A DNA stretch of 64,000 nt, from assembly GCA_009363875.1 (NCBI GenBank), contig CM018694.1:4650001-4714000 (forward strand). The letters are read 5' to 3'. This DNA comes from Mikania micrantha (Eukaryota > Streptophyta > Magnoliopsida > Asterales > Asteraceae). The notes below the pieces were generated by a model. It saw nothing but the letters and a program-made list of their open reading frames with translations, searched no databases and had not been told where the DNA came from. Positions within the stretch are counted from its first letter, which is position 1. The number at the start of each line of letters is the position of its first letter. The position numbers were made by a program, and so were the translations under genes. Below, in pieces: positions 54,461 to 64,000 of this stretch.

Positions 54461-56568
54461 TGTCACACCCCCACCTCTCGTCACCTGTTGTTGATGTCAC
54501 TAAGAAGGTTGCGGAATCATAGTTGTGATGTCTCAAGAGATGAGGTGTGACTTACTTGATCCGGTATCACAACACACAGATTAACTTAAAATAAATACAT
54601 TACAAGGTTCGTCATTACAGTCAACATTACAGTTTACTACTAAGTTTATTACACAACTAACTTATTTAATTACAAGTGTTTGAAAGTGCAACCTCACTGT
54701 GGGTCACCGTCTCCCTGCAAAAATGTTTGAGTTTGAAAGATCAGCACAAAGCTGGTGAATTTGTAAAATTCAAGTTAAACCATATGATATGATATGATAT
54801 ACAAGTTCTTAAGATATTCAGTTCAAGATAACCATGGGACCCGTATCTAGTTCCATTCGGACAATTCTACGATTTACGAGATACTACCCGTCGGTAAATA
54901 TCTTAATGTCGATTACTAACATTAAGAAAGTGTTTCGTAAACAGGTAACAAACATTCACACAAGGGGAGATGCAAACCTCCCCGTGAATGGGTTATCAGC
55001 CGATAGTACCATCATTGATGCCTGTTCGGCCCCACATGCGTTCACTAGATACAGTTTCGAGGGATGAGGACTTTAGATACTGTGATAAAAATACTAATGG
55101 CAAAATTCCATGAAATCACACAGATAACAGTGATACATATCATATGTTTATAAACAGATTTACAAAAATACCTCGATGTTTATAAAATATTAAAGATAAA
55201 AGGGGTTGTATGAAACACACCTAAAGTCACAAGAGTAGTGAAATCACACGCAAAATGATACTGGTAGCTAAATTCTGCATTAGTTTATGTTTAATAAATT
55301 ACTTATGTTTTAACTTACTGATTAGATCTTTCTTAGCACACAATGTCAAGGACATTGCCTTGAAAGTCATCAAACCGATATTAGGTTTTTAATTACTTAA
55401 TTTAGTGTCATATCATACAATGTATGATAATGTAGGAACCTTTACTGATTCAGGTTCTTAATACAAGGTTGATGACACATTTGATTAATTAGAATAATCT
55501 CAAATTAACCAAATAGATATTGTTGTTGATTATAGTGTTGAAACAGTTTCTAGATGGATTTATGGCTTAGGAACGATCAATCCTTGTTATTAATTACCCA
55601 AATATCATGAAACATCATAATGTGACATTGGAATAGGTTTAATAACCATATTTAACATACTAATCTGATTGTTGTCATAAACATCAAATAATCATTCCAA
55701 TGAGTATGTTAATGATTGTGATTAGTTTGAAACACTTGGATTTAACCTTGCATTTCAAATATTAATCAAACTAATCACATACATTGTCAAAATCAAATGG
55801 TTTAAACCATTATAATCTTTGTTATAGTTTCATGAAAACCGGGCATTACAATGGATCAAAACAAGGATTTACCTGTTAACACATCAAGTTCTTCGTTTAT
55901 AATCATTCCTACTCATCATCTAGGCAATAATCAACAACCCTAACTATACCATTACGTTTAAAAACAAGATTGAATCAACCATTATCAAACTAGGTTGTTA
56001 AAACGAATCGTTACCCGTTCGGACGGATTTTTGAGTGCAGCACAACGATCAAAACTCGTAGATAAGTTTCCTAGCTTCCAATATAGAATTTGATGGCTTC
56101 ACAGTAGTGTTTTAGAGTTGCAAGGGTCGAATTTTCGTCTGGGAATGGTGTATGTTCGAAATAAAAGAAGAACACATATTTTTCTGCATGAAATCTGATG
56201 AATTAAGCTGATCCGCCAAACCGACTCAAGCCAGGCGCATCGCCTAGAGTGGTTGCTCGGCAGGGGCGTAGCGCACGAGACCATTGGTTCTCAGATATTT
56301 TTCCCTTCTGCGTGTACCGCCTAGCGAGGGTGTCGGGGGCCAAGCATACCGCCTGGCATCACAGATTTTGATATTTTTGTAATTTTCTTCGTTTTGCGAT
56401 TCTGGAGAATCCAGAATTCCGTTTCGCAAACGGTTTTCGCCTATGTTCACCATTTCTCGCATACTATCAACCTGCAATAATTAAAATTGCTAAATCAATG
56501 TGGATTTCAAGCACGACTAAATGTGTTATCGATCATTGATGACGTAATTCTCAAATGCAATTGTCACA
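54461..56568 (-). repeat. 5' LTR of element B, also 3' LTR of the truncated copy B2
   Basis: 2108 bp, TGTCACACCC...TTGTCACA on the plus strand. PBS and leader of B lie on its left; the PPT (CTAACAGGAGGAGAC on the minus strand) and pol end of B2 lie on its right. It contains a GC-rich insertion of about 30 bp near 56315-56350 absent from the left LTR. The U3 core is GGGTAACGATTC (minus strand, 56016-56005). Confidence 0.9.
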
Positions 56569-58333
56569 GTCTCCTCCTGTTAGAGAAATTTCGTCCCGAA
56601 ATTTAGTGAAGATTTACATGATGACAATCGTTTATGAGAACAAGTAAGGATATTTTTCTTTCATTCGATCTTCTCATTCCCATGTATACTCAAGTCCTTG
56701 TTGTGAATTCCATCGAACTTTAACGATTGGTATGCGACTGCGTTTCAATACTTTCACTTCTCGATCCATCACCTCTACTGGTTCTTCACTGAACTGAAGT
56801 TTTTCATCAATCTGAACTTCTTCAAGAGGTACGATCAATGATTCTTCAGTTAAGCATTTCTACAGATTTGATACATGAAACACGTCATGAATGTTACTCT
56901 AAGTTCAGGAGGTAACTCAAGTCTGTAGGCTACTGATCCAATTCGTTCAAAAATTTTGAATGGTCCTACAAATCTTGGTGAGAGTTTACCTCGCTTCCCA
57001 AATCTGAAAATGCCCTTCCAAGGTGATACTTTCAACATTACTCGGTCACCTATTTGGAATTCTAGAGGTCTACGACGATTCTCAGCATAACTCTTTTGAC
57101 GATCGCTTTAATTCGTTCTTGAATGAATGAGATCTTATCCGTAGTTTCTTGAATGAATTTTGGGCCTATGATCTGACTTTCACCTACCTCTGACCAACAG
57201 ATAGGTGATCTACACTTGCGTCCATAAAGTGCCTCAAATGTAGCGCACTGAATGCTAGTATGGTAGCTGTTATTGTATGAAAATTAAACAAGTGGAAGAT
57301 GAATATCCCAGCTACCTCCAAAATCAATCACACAGCTTCTGAGCATGTCTTCAAGATTTTGATTTGTTCGCTCGGTTTGCCCGTCCGTTTGTGGATGATA
57401 AGCTGTGCTCATATTGATTTGTGTGCCCAGAGCATTCTGAAGAGTTTGCCAAAATCGTGAGATAAATCGACTATCTCTATCAGAAATGATAGAGATTGGT
57501 ACTCTATGTCGAGATACAATCTCATTAATATAGAGTTTAGCGAGTCGATCCATGGAGTAATCTTCTCGGATGTGTAAGAAATGCGCAGATTTAGTAAGGC
57601 GATCAACGATAACCCATATAGAGTCATGATTACGTGATGTTCTGGGTAACTTAGTAATGGAATCCATAGAAATCTGATCCCATCCCACATGGAAATCTCA
57701 GGTTGTTGAAGTAACCCAGAAGGTCGTTGATGTTTAGCCTTAACTTTGAGATATGTTAAGCATCGATCCACGTATTCAGCTATGTGTTTCTTCATTCCAG
57801 GCCACCAGTAAAAATCTCTAAGATCTTTATACATTTTATCAGCACTTGGATGAATAGAATACCTGGATTTGTGCGCCTCATCCAAGATGATTGTTCTAGA
57901 GGTACCGAATAAATGAACCCAAATTCGGCTTTTGAAATACAACACTCCGTCAGTCTTGGTTTCGAGTTGCTTGTCTAATCCCCATAGTTCCTCAGCAGGG
58001 TAGTTCGTTGCTTGTAAAGCTTGTTGCTGAGCTTCTCTAATTTGAGGAATTAGACTGGTTTTTATAGTCATCCCTAACGCTTTCACACGTAGAGGTTTGA
58101 CTCGCTCCTTGCGACTCAAGGCATCGGCTACGACATTCGCCTTACCTGTGTGATAACGAATTTCATAGTCATAGTCATTCAAAAGTTCTACCCACCGCCT
58201 TTGTCACATGTTCAGCATTTTCTAATCAAGAACGTGTTGAAGACTTTTATGATCAGTGTATACAATACACTTGGTTCTGTATAGATAGTCTCTCCAAATC
58301 TTAAGTGCAAACACCACTGCATCAAGTTCTAGG
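56569..58333 (-). pseudogene. B2: 3' part of a second B-type pol (RNase H to chromodomain)
   Basis: Right of the shared LTR, minus-strand pol runs from the PPT and a perfect pre-PPT hairpin (56586-56604) through chromodomain and GPY/F (LSPRFVGPFKIFERIGSVAY), integrase core (57688-57284: MDSITKLPRTSRNHDS, SIISDRDSRFISRFWQ, GQTERTNQNLEDMLRS; catalytic set intact) and zinc domain (FYWWPGMKKHIAEYVDRC) to RNase H (58182-58222: IRYHTGKANVVADALSRKER, TDHKSLQHVLD). It stops abruptly at 58333, where RNase H sequence joins D LTR sequence. It aligns closely with 35366-37140 but keeps Asp where B has Asn. Confidence 0.88.
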
Positions 58334-59401
58334 ACCAGATGTCCCACAAACGTTGCTTGCACAAGTGCAAGTCTTGAATCTTGTATCTGGCATGGCCGGA
58401 GAGATTCCCCGTAGGAGTTGTAGGTTCCTCTAGAAGATGATGAATAGTAAAATACCCTACAGTAACGTACCTTCTTTCTAAGATTCCGGCCAGAATACTT
58501 CAAACCAGCTCCGATCCCTTGTACTTCCAGCTTCCCCTCGTCGAGACGGTCGTGTTGATATATTATATGCGCGATTTGGTGTAGAAACGAAGAAGTTATG
58601 ATCGAATTTGTGTGACTTTTCTAGTGAAAAACGTGGTTTCGGGAATTTAGAGAGAGAGAGTAATGAGAGCTAAAACTTTTTGTGAAAATGAAAGGAAACT
58701 ATGGGTTTTTATGCCCCGAATGGTTCCCTGCGTATTCGGTCTCGCTCGGTGTCGGTTTCGCGTGTTTTCACGCGCGTATCCTGATGGTTACGTAAACGAG
58801 TTATTTGAACTTGTAAATTAGATTTTCTTTGTTTATTTTTGATGAGTTTCAAAATTGTAAAACGTAAAATAAAATATTTTACTTATTTTTACTTTTCGTT
58901 CGTAGTCAGACCGTTAAACGGATATAATTACATGTATACCGTAATTACGTACGTTTTTGGTCATTTTTGCGTATTTATTGATGTTTACTCGTAATTATAA
59001 GTTCGACATTAATATTATTACGAATCGTCACCCATAATAATACTCAGTCTCGCTTACGCATTACAATTTGTTTATTTGATTTGTTTGTCATAATATTTGT
59101 CATAACACTACGCACTAACACTATCCTATTAAACCGAACTCGGTATATGTATAGGGATACGTAGAGTCCAGCTATCTCCCTTATCAGTCGCCAGCCACCA
59201 CTGTTTCAATATAATACAATATTGTTCTTGCCTAGCGTATTCGACTGTAAATAAATAATATATACTTGTTCTTAACTACACAAAATCCCATAACACATAA
59301 ACAAAAACATGAACACATGAATCACATTGACATACTGAATAGGAATACACATTGTTCTATCACTATTTATGACTACCATGACTAAATGTACATATGTTAC
59401 A
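58334..59401 (-). repeat. 3' LTR of element D, end missing
   Basis: The sense start is TGTAACATATG at 59401, like C's TGTAAC. A U3 hairpin is at 59042-59013 and a TATA-like GCATAAAAAC at about 58714. A CT tract follows (58668-58651, GA on the plus strand). The stretch 58334-58440 is the inverse of 28795-28905 in solo LTR E, which continues for about 170 bp to its LTR end; that end is missing here. Confidence 0.82.
59013..59042 (-). promoter_or_regulatory. U3 hairpin of LTR D
   Basis: On the minus strand the arms are TATTATTAT and GTAATAATA, 9 pairs with a T.G closing pair, around core GGGTGACGATTC. A second copy is not recognisable; near 58940 there is only the palindrome CGTAATTACG. Confidence 0.75.
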
Positions 59402-59434
59402 GTCTCCCCTAGTTAAGGGAATTTCGTCCCGAAA

Positions 59435-60490
59435 TTAACTAGCAGAAGATACTGTAAAAAGATGAGGGTACTTAAGCTTCATCTGGTCTTCACGTTCCCA
59501 GGTGAACTCAGCACCACGTTTGCCCTCCCATCGTACCTTTACGATTGGAATACGGCTACGTTTGAATTTCTTCACTCCATGATCCATGATTTCAACCGGA
59601 CGTTCTACGAATTGAAAGTTGTTTTGAATCTGAATGTCTTCAAGTGGAATCTGAACAACATGATCCGCCAAGCATTTCTTAAGATTCGATACATGATACT
59701 TATCGTGAACATTGCTTAGCTCCATTGGAAGTTTGAGTTTGTAGGCTACGGGACCAATCCTTTCTAGGATCTCAAAAGGTCCAACGTACCTTGGTGCAAG
59801 TTTCCCTTTCTTCCCGAATCGGACAACGCCTTTCCAAGGAGAAACCTTGAGTAAGACTCGGCCACCGACTTGAAATTCAAGCGGTTTCTGACATCGATCA
59901 GCATAACTCTTCTGCCGATCTCTTGCGGCCTTAAGCCTTGATTGAATGATTGTGATCTTGTCGGTTGTTTCTTGAATGAGTTCAGGCCCGACGACCTGTG
60001 AGTCAACAACCTCGGTCCAGCAGACCTGTGATCGGCACTTCCTACCATATAAAGCTTCGAATGGTGCACATTGAATGCTTGTATGATAGCTATTGTTGTA
60101 CGAAAACTCGATAAGTGGAAGGTGAGTATCCCAACTCCCACCGAAATCGATCACACAAGAACGAAGCATGTCCTCGAGTGTTTGCATGGTCCTTTCACTT
60201 TGACCATCTGTTTGGGGATGATACGCCGTGCTATGATTAACACGGGTTCCCAAAGCCTTTTGCAATGATTGCCAAAAACGAGAGGTGAAACGACTATCAC
60301 GATCAGAAATGAATGATGTTGGAGTACCATGTCGCGCGATGATTTCGTTGATGTACAAAGTGGATAATTTCTCCATTTTGTAATCCTCTCGGATTGGGAG
60401 AAAATGAGCAGATTTGGTGAGTCGATCAACAATCACCCAAATCGAATCGTAACCACTCGGAGTTCTCGGCAATTTGGTTATAAAATCCAT
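59435..60490 (-). CDS. D integrase core, GPY/F module and chromodomain (intact 351-codon segment)
   Basis: This is the longest undamaged pol segment in the window. It carries MDFITKLPRTPSGYDSIWVI, SFISDRDSRFTSRFWQSLQK and GQSERTMQTLEDMLRSCVID with all three acidic residues, APRYVGPFEILERIGPVAYK (GPY/F), YHVSNLKKCLADHV and the chromodomain (VERPVEIMDHGVKKFKRSRI, VRWEGKRGAEFTWEREDQMK, then KYPHLFTVSSAS). The Met is internal to the polyprotein, not a true start: a TGG-to-TGA stop just upstream (about 60506) cuts it from the zinc domain. Integrase inserts the DNA copy; the chromodomain probably binds modified histones. Confidence 0.9.
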   Translation of the reverse strand: MDFITKLPRTPSGYDSIWVIVDRLTKSAHFLPIREDYKMEKLSTLYINEIIARHGTPTSFISDRDSRFTSRFWQSLQKALGTRVNHSTAYHPQTDGQSERTMQTLEDMLRSCVIDFGGSWDTHLPLIEFSYNNSYHTSIQCAPFEALYGRKCRSQVCWTEVVDSQVVGPELIQETTDKITIIQSRLKAARDRQKSYADRCQKPLEFQVGGRVLLKVSPWKGVVRFGKKGKLAPRYVGPFEILERIGPVAYKLKLPMELSNVHDKYHVSNLKKCLADHVVQIPLEDIQIQNNFQFVERPVEIMDHGVKKFKRSRIPIVKVRWEGKRGAEFTWEREDQMKLKYPHLFTVSSAS

Positions 60491-60502
60491 GGAAATTTGC
60501 TC

Positions 60503-61400
60503 TCATTTCCATTGAGTGATTTCCGGTTGCTGCAGAAGTCCCGAGGGCTTCTGATGTTCTGCCTTGACTTTTGAACATGTTAGACATTTCCCCACGTACA
60601 ATGCTATGTCTTTCTTCATTCCAGGCCACCAGTAAGATGTTCTCAAGTCTTGGTACATCTTATCAGCTCCTGGATGAACTGAGTATCGCGACTTATGAGC
60701 CTCATCACATATGAGAGTGCGCAATTCTTCTGACTTTGAAATCCACATGCGGCCGTTGAAGTATAAAACCCCATCAAATCGAGGTTCCAGTTTATCCTCA
60801 ACTCCGCAGTCTAACTCTGCCTTCAGTTGATTGTCGATTACCACTTGTTGCTGTGCAATACGAATCAAGTCTTTCAAGTTTGGTTGTGTGTTGATCTCCA
60901 TGTCTCTTACACGAATTGGCTTGACTGGTTCCTTACGACTAAGAGCATCCGCCACCACGTTGGCTTTACCCGGATGGTAACGAATCTCGCAGTCGTAATC
61001 AGTTAGAAGTTCAACCCAACGTCGTTGTCTCATGTTGAGTTCTTTCTGATTGAGAATGTGTTGCAGGCTCTTGTGGTATGTATAGATGACACATTTTGTA
61101 CCATAAAGGTAGTGTCTCCAAATCTTCAATGCAAAGACCACAGCCCCTAACTCAAAGTCATGAGTAGTATAATTCTTCTCGTGAACCTTAAGCTGTCTTG
61201 AAGCATACGCAATCTCCTTGTCTCGTTGCATAAGTACACAACCGAGACCAAGGTTTGAAGCATCACAGTAGACAATGAAATCATCACTGCCCTCTGGAAG
61301 GCTAAGGATAGGGGAGTTGCATAACTTTTGTTTAAGAAGTTGAAATGCATCTTCTTGTTTCTACCCCCATATAAACGCTTGACTTTTCTTAGTCAGAGTG
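60503..61400 (-). pseudogene. D RNase H and integrase H2C2 domain
   Basis: From 61350 downward: SLPEGSDDFIVYCDASNLGL (partly in another frame), then QRDKEIAYASRQLKVHEKNY, FELGAVVFALKIWRHYLYGT, MRQRRWVELLTDYDCEIRYH, and the zinc domain CDEAHKSRYSVHPGADKMYQ with CLTCSKVKAEHQ. In the last RNase H motif, YTYHKSL replaces the usual YTDHKSL, so a catalytic Asp has become Tyr. The frame ends at the TGA near 60506. Confidence 0.87.
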
Positions 61401-61477
61401 GTAAGTGGCAACGCGATCTTTGAAAAATTCGCGATGAACCTTCTGTAATAACCTGCCAAACCCAGAAATGAATGAAT

Positions 61478-62416
61478 CTATGTTGGAGTAGATGGAGTGG
61501 TCCAGTTCTTAATTGCTTCAATCTTCGTTGGATCTACATGTATCCCATCTCTATTGATAACATGACCTAAGAAGTGGACTTCTTTAAGCCAAAATTCACA
61601 TTTAGAGAATTTGGCGTACAATTGTTCAGTTCTTACCAGTTCTAAGACCTTCCTCAAATGATCCTCATGTTCTTGCTCCGTCTTGGAATAAATTAGTATG
61701 TCATCAATGAAAACGATAACAAACTGATCTAGGTACGGCCTGCAGACTCGATTCATCAAGTCCATGAACACTGCCGGTGCATTGGTCAGTCCAAATGGCA
61801 TAACCACAAACTCGTAGTGTCCATATCGAGTCCTAAACGCAGTCTTTGGTATATCCTCATCATTTACCCGCAACTGATGATACCCGGACCATAAATCGAT
61901 CTTAGAGAAGCAAGTTGCCCCCTGTAATTGGTCAAATAGATCGTCGATCCTAGGTAGAGGTTATCTGTTCTTGATTGTCAACTTGTTTACCTCACGGTAG
62001 TCGATGCACATACGAAACGAACCGTCTTTCTTCTTGACAAAGATAACGGGAGCACCCCATGGAGAGAAACTCGGTCTAACGAACCCTTTGTCTAGAAGTT
62101 TCTGAAGCTGACTAGACAGTTCTTGCATCTCAGACGGTGCTAATCGATATGGTGATTTCGCCACTGGGTTCCCTCCAGGGACGAGATCGACTCTAAACTC
62201 CACTTTTCGGACTGGTGGTAGTCCAGGCAAGTCTTCTGGAAACACTTCTGGATAATCTCTGATGATCGGAACATCTGCAACTGTTTGCTTTTCAGGTTTC
62301 TTCTCTAACACTTGTGCCAGAAAGGCGTGGTACTTCTTCCTCAAATACTTCTTGACCTTAATGCAGGATACAATCTTCAGCTCACGACATGGTTTTTCCC
62401 CAAAGACGCTTAACGT
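61478..62416 (-). pseudogene. D reverse transcriptase, N-terminally truncated linker
   Basis: The part before RT (KPCRELKIVSCIKVKKYLRK) starts at the break near 62416. RT: YPEVFPEDLPGLPPVRKVEF, YRLAPSEMQELSSQLQKLLD, FRMCIDYREVNKLTIKNR, a stop near 61961, then SGYHQLRVNDEDIPKTAFRT, VMPFGLTNAPAVFMDLMNRV, and catalytic IVFIDDILIYSKTE. A TAG near 61479 ends the frame after TPSTPT. Catalytic residues are kept. Confidence 0.88.
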
Positions 62417-64000
62417 TTCTGGTTCTCTCTCTCACTAAGACTTCTCTCTAAGTTTTCTTCTTCATTTCTCAACCATTTTGGTTGATTCTTGTCCCAAAAT
62501 GTTCATATAATTGAGTAGAGCATAAACCCACGAAGATTTCAAGCTTAGAACCTCGTTTTGCAGGTAGATTATCGAGTTTACTTTTTGAGTTTTTACAAAA
62601 TGGAAAACGGTTATGAATCCATCTTTTAAACGATTTTCAACTTCTTAGAAACCTTAGAAAGTATGTGTCATGAGCTGTGGGAAGCCATGGGGAGGACCTT
62701 CAAATTGATTCCATTGATCATGGCTGCTGGGAAGGAAGCTCCCATCAAAATTGCTAGTATCGATGGGATCATCATTGATATTGTCAGTTTCGGTGGGGAG
62801 AGCATCGAACTTGCTGGTTTCAGCCATGAACCATAAAACCTAGCCTTTCCAACGACCTTAGTATTCACCGACCGTCGATATCAACCATCGAAAATGACAA
62901 TCTCGATGGTAGCCTGGTCCAAGTTGTCGATATTAAGACCACAGAGATGAGACCATCGATACTGTACTTGTTGGAGTTGTTCCATCGATACTAAGTGATC
63001 GATTTTGATAGTGTCGACACCCTCATCATCGAGATTGTTAGTCTCGACGTGAGCATGGTCGAACCTAGCCCTGTAGAATTTACAAATGTCGATAGCCCCA
63101 TAGGATGGTCGAACTTGTTACTTTCGGCCATGGACAAAATCGGTATTATCATACATATAAAATCATTGAGATTAGTTAACAATATAAAACCATTAAACCT
63201 AGTGGTGTTAACGATTTTATAAATAATCGAGCATAATAACATTACCTAATACTTATGAGAATAAAAGTTGACAACTAGAGATTTTTGTAAACTTAAAAAA
63301 GTTTCTAAAACCTAAGTTGTAATAATTAACTTGAAAAGATGTCTCAAATAAAAAGGAACAAACATGCATGCACGTATGAATATATGGATGTGTAACCTTA
63401 CTACCTTTACAACATGTATATTTTTATCTGTGTATGTAAATTTGTATACTTTAGTTTCTAATTAAACTCATCATTGATTATTTAAAACTAACAAGTTTTA
63501 AAATTTAAACTTATGATGATTATAACTTATAACATATAAGTGCATCATTACAACATAGATAAATTCACATAGATAATGATACGTTTATAGACCAAGGTTA
63601 AACACATTTGAACATTTAATAATGATAAGACTTATACACTTATGAACATGAAACACGCGATAAATATAGGTTGTTGAGTAGACATTGATTCCACTTCCGT
63701 GAGCGCGCATTCTCTCATAACCCCCTTGTTAAATCTTTTGCTTTTAAACTCGGGGGTGAAACATGTATACCAAAATAAATCAGATTTTGATATAACAAGT
63801 GTGGAGCCAGGATTATTATTCAAACATTATTATTGAGATGTATTGTGATTATTGGATGATATACTTTGAGTGAGTCATTGTTGATTGAGTTGACTTCGGT
63901 CCTCCGCGATGATTGAATTGCTGTTGATTAAGTTGACTTCGGTCCTCCGCGGTGATTGCACTGTTGATTGAGTTGACTTCGGTCCTCCGTGATGCAGAAT
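62417..64000 (+). repeat. LTR G, interior of a long Tekay-type LTR
   Basis: It starts abruptly at the CT-rich tract (GGTTCTCTCTCTCAC) that in C, E and F lies just after the promoter, so its U3 is missing. It then resembles F: a TCGATACT/TCGATGG-rich region (62750-63130) with AT-rich filler, GTGAGCGCGCATTCTC near 63700 as in F at 32131, and a tandem repeat at 63880-64000. It runs off the window. No ORF. Confidence 0.65.
63880..64000 (+). repeat. Roughly 42-bp tandem repeat in LTR G
   Basis: Three units of GTTGATTGAGTTGACTTCGG followed by TCCTCCGCG(A/G)TGATTG, the last cut by the window end. It occupies the same relative position as the 77-bp array of F and the CAAAGAACTA array of C. Confidence 0.85.

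Larger units (their letters stand above)
33249..56568 (-). mobile_element. Tekay-type Ty3/Gypsy element B, split by element C
   Basis: A minus-strand element with 3' LTR 33249-35365, internal region 35366-54460 and 5' LTR 54461-56568. The internal region contains a pre-gag ORF, gag, protease, RT, RNase H, integrase and chromodomain, and is split at 41332/54330 by element C. No TSD is seen: CCGGG on the left, and on the right GTCTC, which is itself the PPT of a second B-type interior. The right LTR is thus shared by two tandem copies. The two LTRs differ at visibly more sites than those of C. Confidence 0.9.
58334..62416 (-). mobile_element. Tekay-type element D, truncated at both ends
   Basis: The minus-strand order is pol from within the protease-RT linker (62416) to the chromodomain (59435), PPT, then the 3' LTR 59401-58334. 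Gag, protease and 5' LTR are missing beyond 62416, and the last part of the 3' LTR is missing at 58333. Both breaks are sharp and join unrelated element sequence. Confidence 0.85.

Noticed and set aside
33244..56573. TSD around element B
   Set aside because: The flanks CCGGG and GTCTC do not match, and the right flank is the PPT of another copy, so no insertion-type duplication is claimed.
58920..58960. Second U3 hairpin in LTR D
   Set aside because: At the expected spacing there is only the palindrome CGTAATTACG; the GGGTGACGAT core is absent.
1..64000. CRISPR arrays, prokaryotic operons, rRNA or tRNA genes, host protein-coding genes
   Set aside because: None seen. Repeats present are tandem or dispersed parts of LTR elements, and all recognisable proteins are retrotransposon domains.

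Overview
The window is eukaryotic intergenic DNA made almost entirely of degenerate LTR retrotransposons. It suggests a eudicot plant: Ty1/Copia, Ty3/Gypsy-Tat and Ty3/Gypsy-Tekay (chromovirus) proteins occur together, primer-binding sites match initiator Met-tRNA, a SINE ends in TTG repeats, and background DNA is AT-rich. An Asteraceae genome is my guess from element style only. I saw no host gene, tRNA, rRNA or CRISPR.

Layout. (1) 1-4702: the 5' part of a minus-strand Copia element (5' LTR, PBS, gag, protease, start of integrase), cut by the window edge. (2) 4703-23396: a head-to-tail array of a Tat-lineage element on the + strand, called here T0 (4703-7164, tail only), T1 (7168-15033) and T2 (15037-23396). 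Units are joined through LTR stubs of about 50 bp. Each complete unit has gag, protease, RT and RNase H, but the integrase core is deleted. Each carries an intron-containing antisense ORF between pol and the 3' end. Only T2 ends in a PPT and a near-full LTR. T1 holds an inverted solo LTR of a related element; T2 holds a SINE-like insertion. (3) 23397-26574: AT-rich, non-coding. (4) 26580-29071: a 2.5-kb solo LTR (called E) with a perfect 5-bp TSD. (5) 29641-33248: a truncated long LTR (F) with tandem repeats. (6) 33249-56568: a minus-strand Tekay element (B) with two 2.1-kb LTRs, split by a younger + strand Tekay element (C, 41333-54329) with two LTRs of about 4.05 kb. (7) 56569-58333: the 3' part of a second B-type interior (B2), sharing B's right LTR. 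(8) 58334-62416: the 3' LTR and most of pol of another minus-strand Tekay element (D), truncated at both ends. (9) 62417-64000: the interior of a further long + strand LTR (G), running off the window.

How the parts work together. Gag forms the particle; protease, RT, RNase H and integrase copy and insert the element; the chromodomain of B, C and D probably directs insertion to heterochromatin. No element here looks autonomous: all have stops, frameshifts or deletions, and most stops look like C-to-T or G-to-A decay of methylated DNA. Nesting gives an order: C is younger than B; the Copia, the solo LTR and the SINE are younger than the Tat array.

The most unusual signal is a hairpin in the U3 part of the long Tekay-type LTRs (E, F, C, D and weakly B). 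A near-constant 12-nt loop (consensus GGGTGACGATYY) is closed by arms whose sequence differs in every copy but stays self-complementary, usually as two hairpins about 100 bp apart. Mismatches are mostly G.T on the sense strand, as expected of an RNA structure. Also notable are a pre-gag ORF in B, a hairpin just before the PPT of the Tekay elements, a triple hairpin in the Tat 3' UTR, and the LTR-less tandem structure.
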